Below, in pieces: positions 63,809 to 64,000 of a DNA stretch of 64,000 bases. Below the pieces are notes generated by a model. It searched no databases. It was given only the letters and a program-made list of their open reading frames with translations, and was not told the origin of the DNA. This DNA is from Legionella qingyii (lineage in GTDB: Bacteria > Pseudomonadota > Gammaproteobacteria > Legionellales > Legionellaceae): contig NZ_QHJG01000031.1 of NCBI RefSeq assembly GCF_003184185.1, positions 50,208 through 114,207 on the forward strand, read 5' to 3'. The first letter of the stretch is position 1, and each line of letters starts with the position of its first letter. Position numbers and translations under genes: made by a program.

Positions 63809-63854
63809 ATGGGGTGCTAGTGGTCGAAGGTTCAAATCCTTCCGTCCCGACCAA
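63809..63854 (+). repeat. attR core repeat (tRNA-Pro 3' fragment)
   Basis: Identical over 46 bases to the 3' end of the intact tRNA-Pro at 17120-17165. The 5' part of the tRNA is missing here, so this is not a gene. The region 63680-63808 between the arm repeats and attR is AT-rich with no gene. Confidence 0.93.
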
Positions 63855-64000
63855 TCCCAGTAAGGGTTTCCAGAAGAACCCTAAAATTAAAAAAAGATTT
63901 TGGTACCACTCTTGGTACCGGTTTCGAAATCCTTGGGCTCTTCTGGAAACCCTTACTGGGATTGGTCGGGACGGAAGGATTTGAACCTTCGCCCACTAGC
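63816..64000. repeat. long inverted repeat with a second, inverted tRNA-Pro 3' end
   Basis: Arms 63816-63877 and 63939-64000 pair over 62 bases with a single mismatch (63824/63992), around a 61-base centre. The right arm read on the minus strand is a tRNA-Pro 3' half (anticodon-stem GCTAGT, T arm, CCA) followed by the same 24-base flank. The window stops inside it. The centre contains GGTACC twice (63902-63907, 63914-63919). Confidence 0.88.
63961..64000 (-). tRNA. partial tRNA-Pro-like 3' end (minus strand, cut by window edge)
   Basis: The minus strand reads GCTAGTGGGCGAAGGTTC... to the CCA end at 63963. It differs from the intact tRNA at one base in the variable loop (G for T). It may be a real second tRNA-Pro gene running in from the right, or another attachment remnant. 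Only its 3' half is visible. Confidence 0.5.

Larger units (their letters stand above)
17120..63854. mobile_element. integrative and conjugative element (Trb-1-like, RP4-type T4SS)
   Basis: The element is bounded by a 46-bp direct repeat. It carries at one end a tyrosine integrase, and inside it a full set of RP4-like transfer genes, an oriT, lvr regulators and cargo. The cargo is a peptide-modification operon, a VUT transporter, a type I restriction system with SbcCD, and two toxin-antitoxin pairs. Integration in a tRNA-Pro gene and trbB-L/traG-traF order match the published Trb-1 island of L. pneumophila Corby in general design; the cargo identity was not compared. Confidence 0.93.

Noticed and set aside
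63802..63984. 60-codon frame across attR and the inverted repeat
   Set aside because: Consists of tRNA-derived and palindromic DNA without a start signal.

Overview
This window is most likely from a Legionella species (Gammaproteobacteria; L. pneumophila or a close relative). The chromosomal gene set, the lvrA-lvrB-lvrC(csrA) regulatory genes and the RP4-like trb/tra transfer region in a proline tRNA gene all match what is known for Legionella. In particular they resemble the Trb-1 island of L. pneumophila Corby. The species call rests on recognition of families and gene order, not on a database search.

Chromosomal part (1 to about 17,160). The left quarter is ordinary core genome: dapA followed by a very short BamC-like lipoprotein; a QEGLA-motif (DUF1704) putative metalloprotease; a Legionella-type hypothetical protein; a CPBP membrane protein, rsmB, fmt and def on the minus strand; then LysM protein, dprA, smg and topA on the plus strand. 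A repeat-rich lipoprotein follows. Next come a fused alpha/beta E1 component of a branched-chain 2-oxoacid dehydrogenase, translationally coupled to a glutaryl-CoA-dehydrogenase-like gene, and two small exported or anchored hypothetical proteins. A tRNA-Pro(GGG) gene at 17,088-17,164 marks the edge of the island.

Integrative and conjugative element (about 17,120 to 63,854; 46.7 kb). The 3' 46 bases of the tRNA are repeated directly at 63,809-63,854, next to a tyrosine integrase. Short direct repeats with the same 12-bp spacing lie just inside both ends and look like integrase arm sites. From left to right the element holds: an AlpA-like regulator and a small gene, divergent from an XRE repressor with three 18-bp-phased operators; a two-domain VUT transporter and a nucleoside deaminase; a compact peptide-natural-product operon; a hicBA pair; traM-traL-traK, an RP4-type oriT, traJ-traI with a nested gene, and a Vsr/PD-(D/E)XK-like nuclease; traF-traG-trbL-K-J-I-H-G-F-E-D-C-B in RP4 order; lvrC-lvrB-lvrA and divergent lvrR; a type I restriction-modification operon (hsdM, hsdS, hsdR) that continues into an AAA_13 ATPase and a complete sbcD-sbcC pair; a higBA-type toxin-antitoxin pair; and the integrase.

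The most exciting part is 21,201-27,664. A 39-codon, cysteine-free acidic peptide gene is followed by an HExxH peptide-modification enzyme, a YcaO protein, an MFS exporter, a GNAT acetyltransferase, a TcuA-like flavoprotein and a methyltransferase. All are tightly spaced or overlapping. This is a credible RiPP pathway of a type I do not recognise, carried as cargo on a Legionella ICE.

Beyond the right att copy, the sequence folds back on itself. A second tRNA-Pro 3' end on the minus strand, with the same 3' flank, forms a near-perfect inverted repeat up to the last base of the window.
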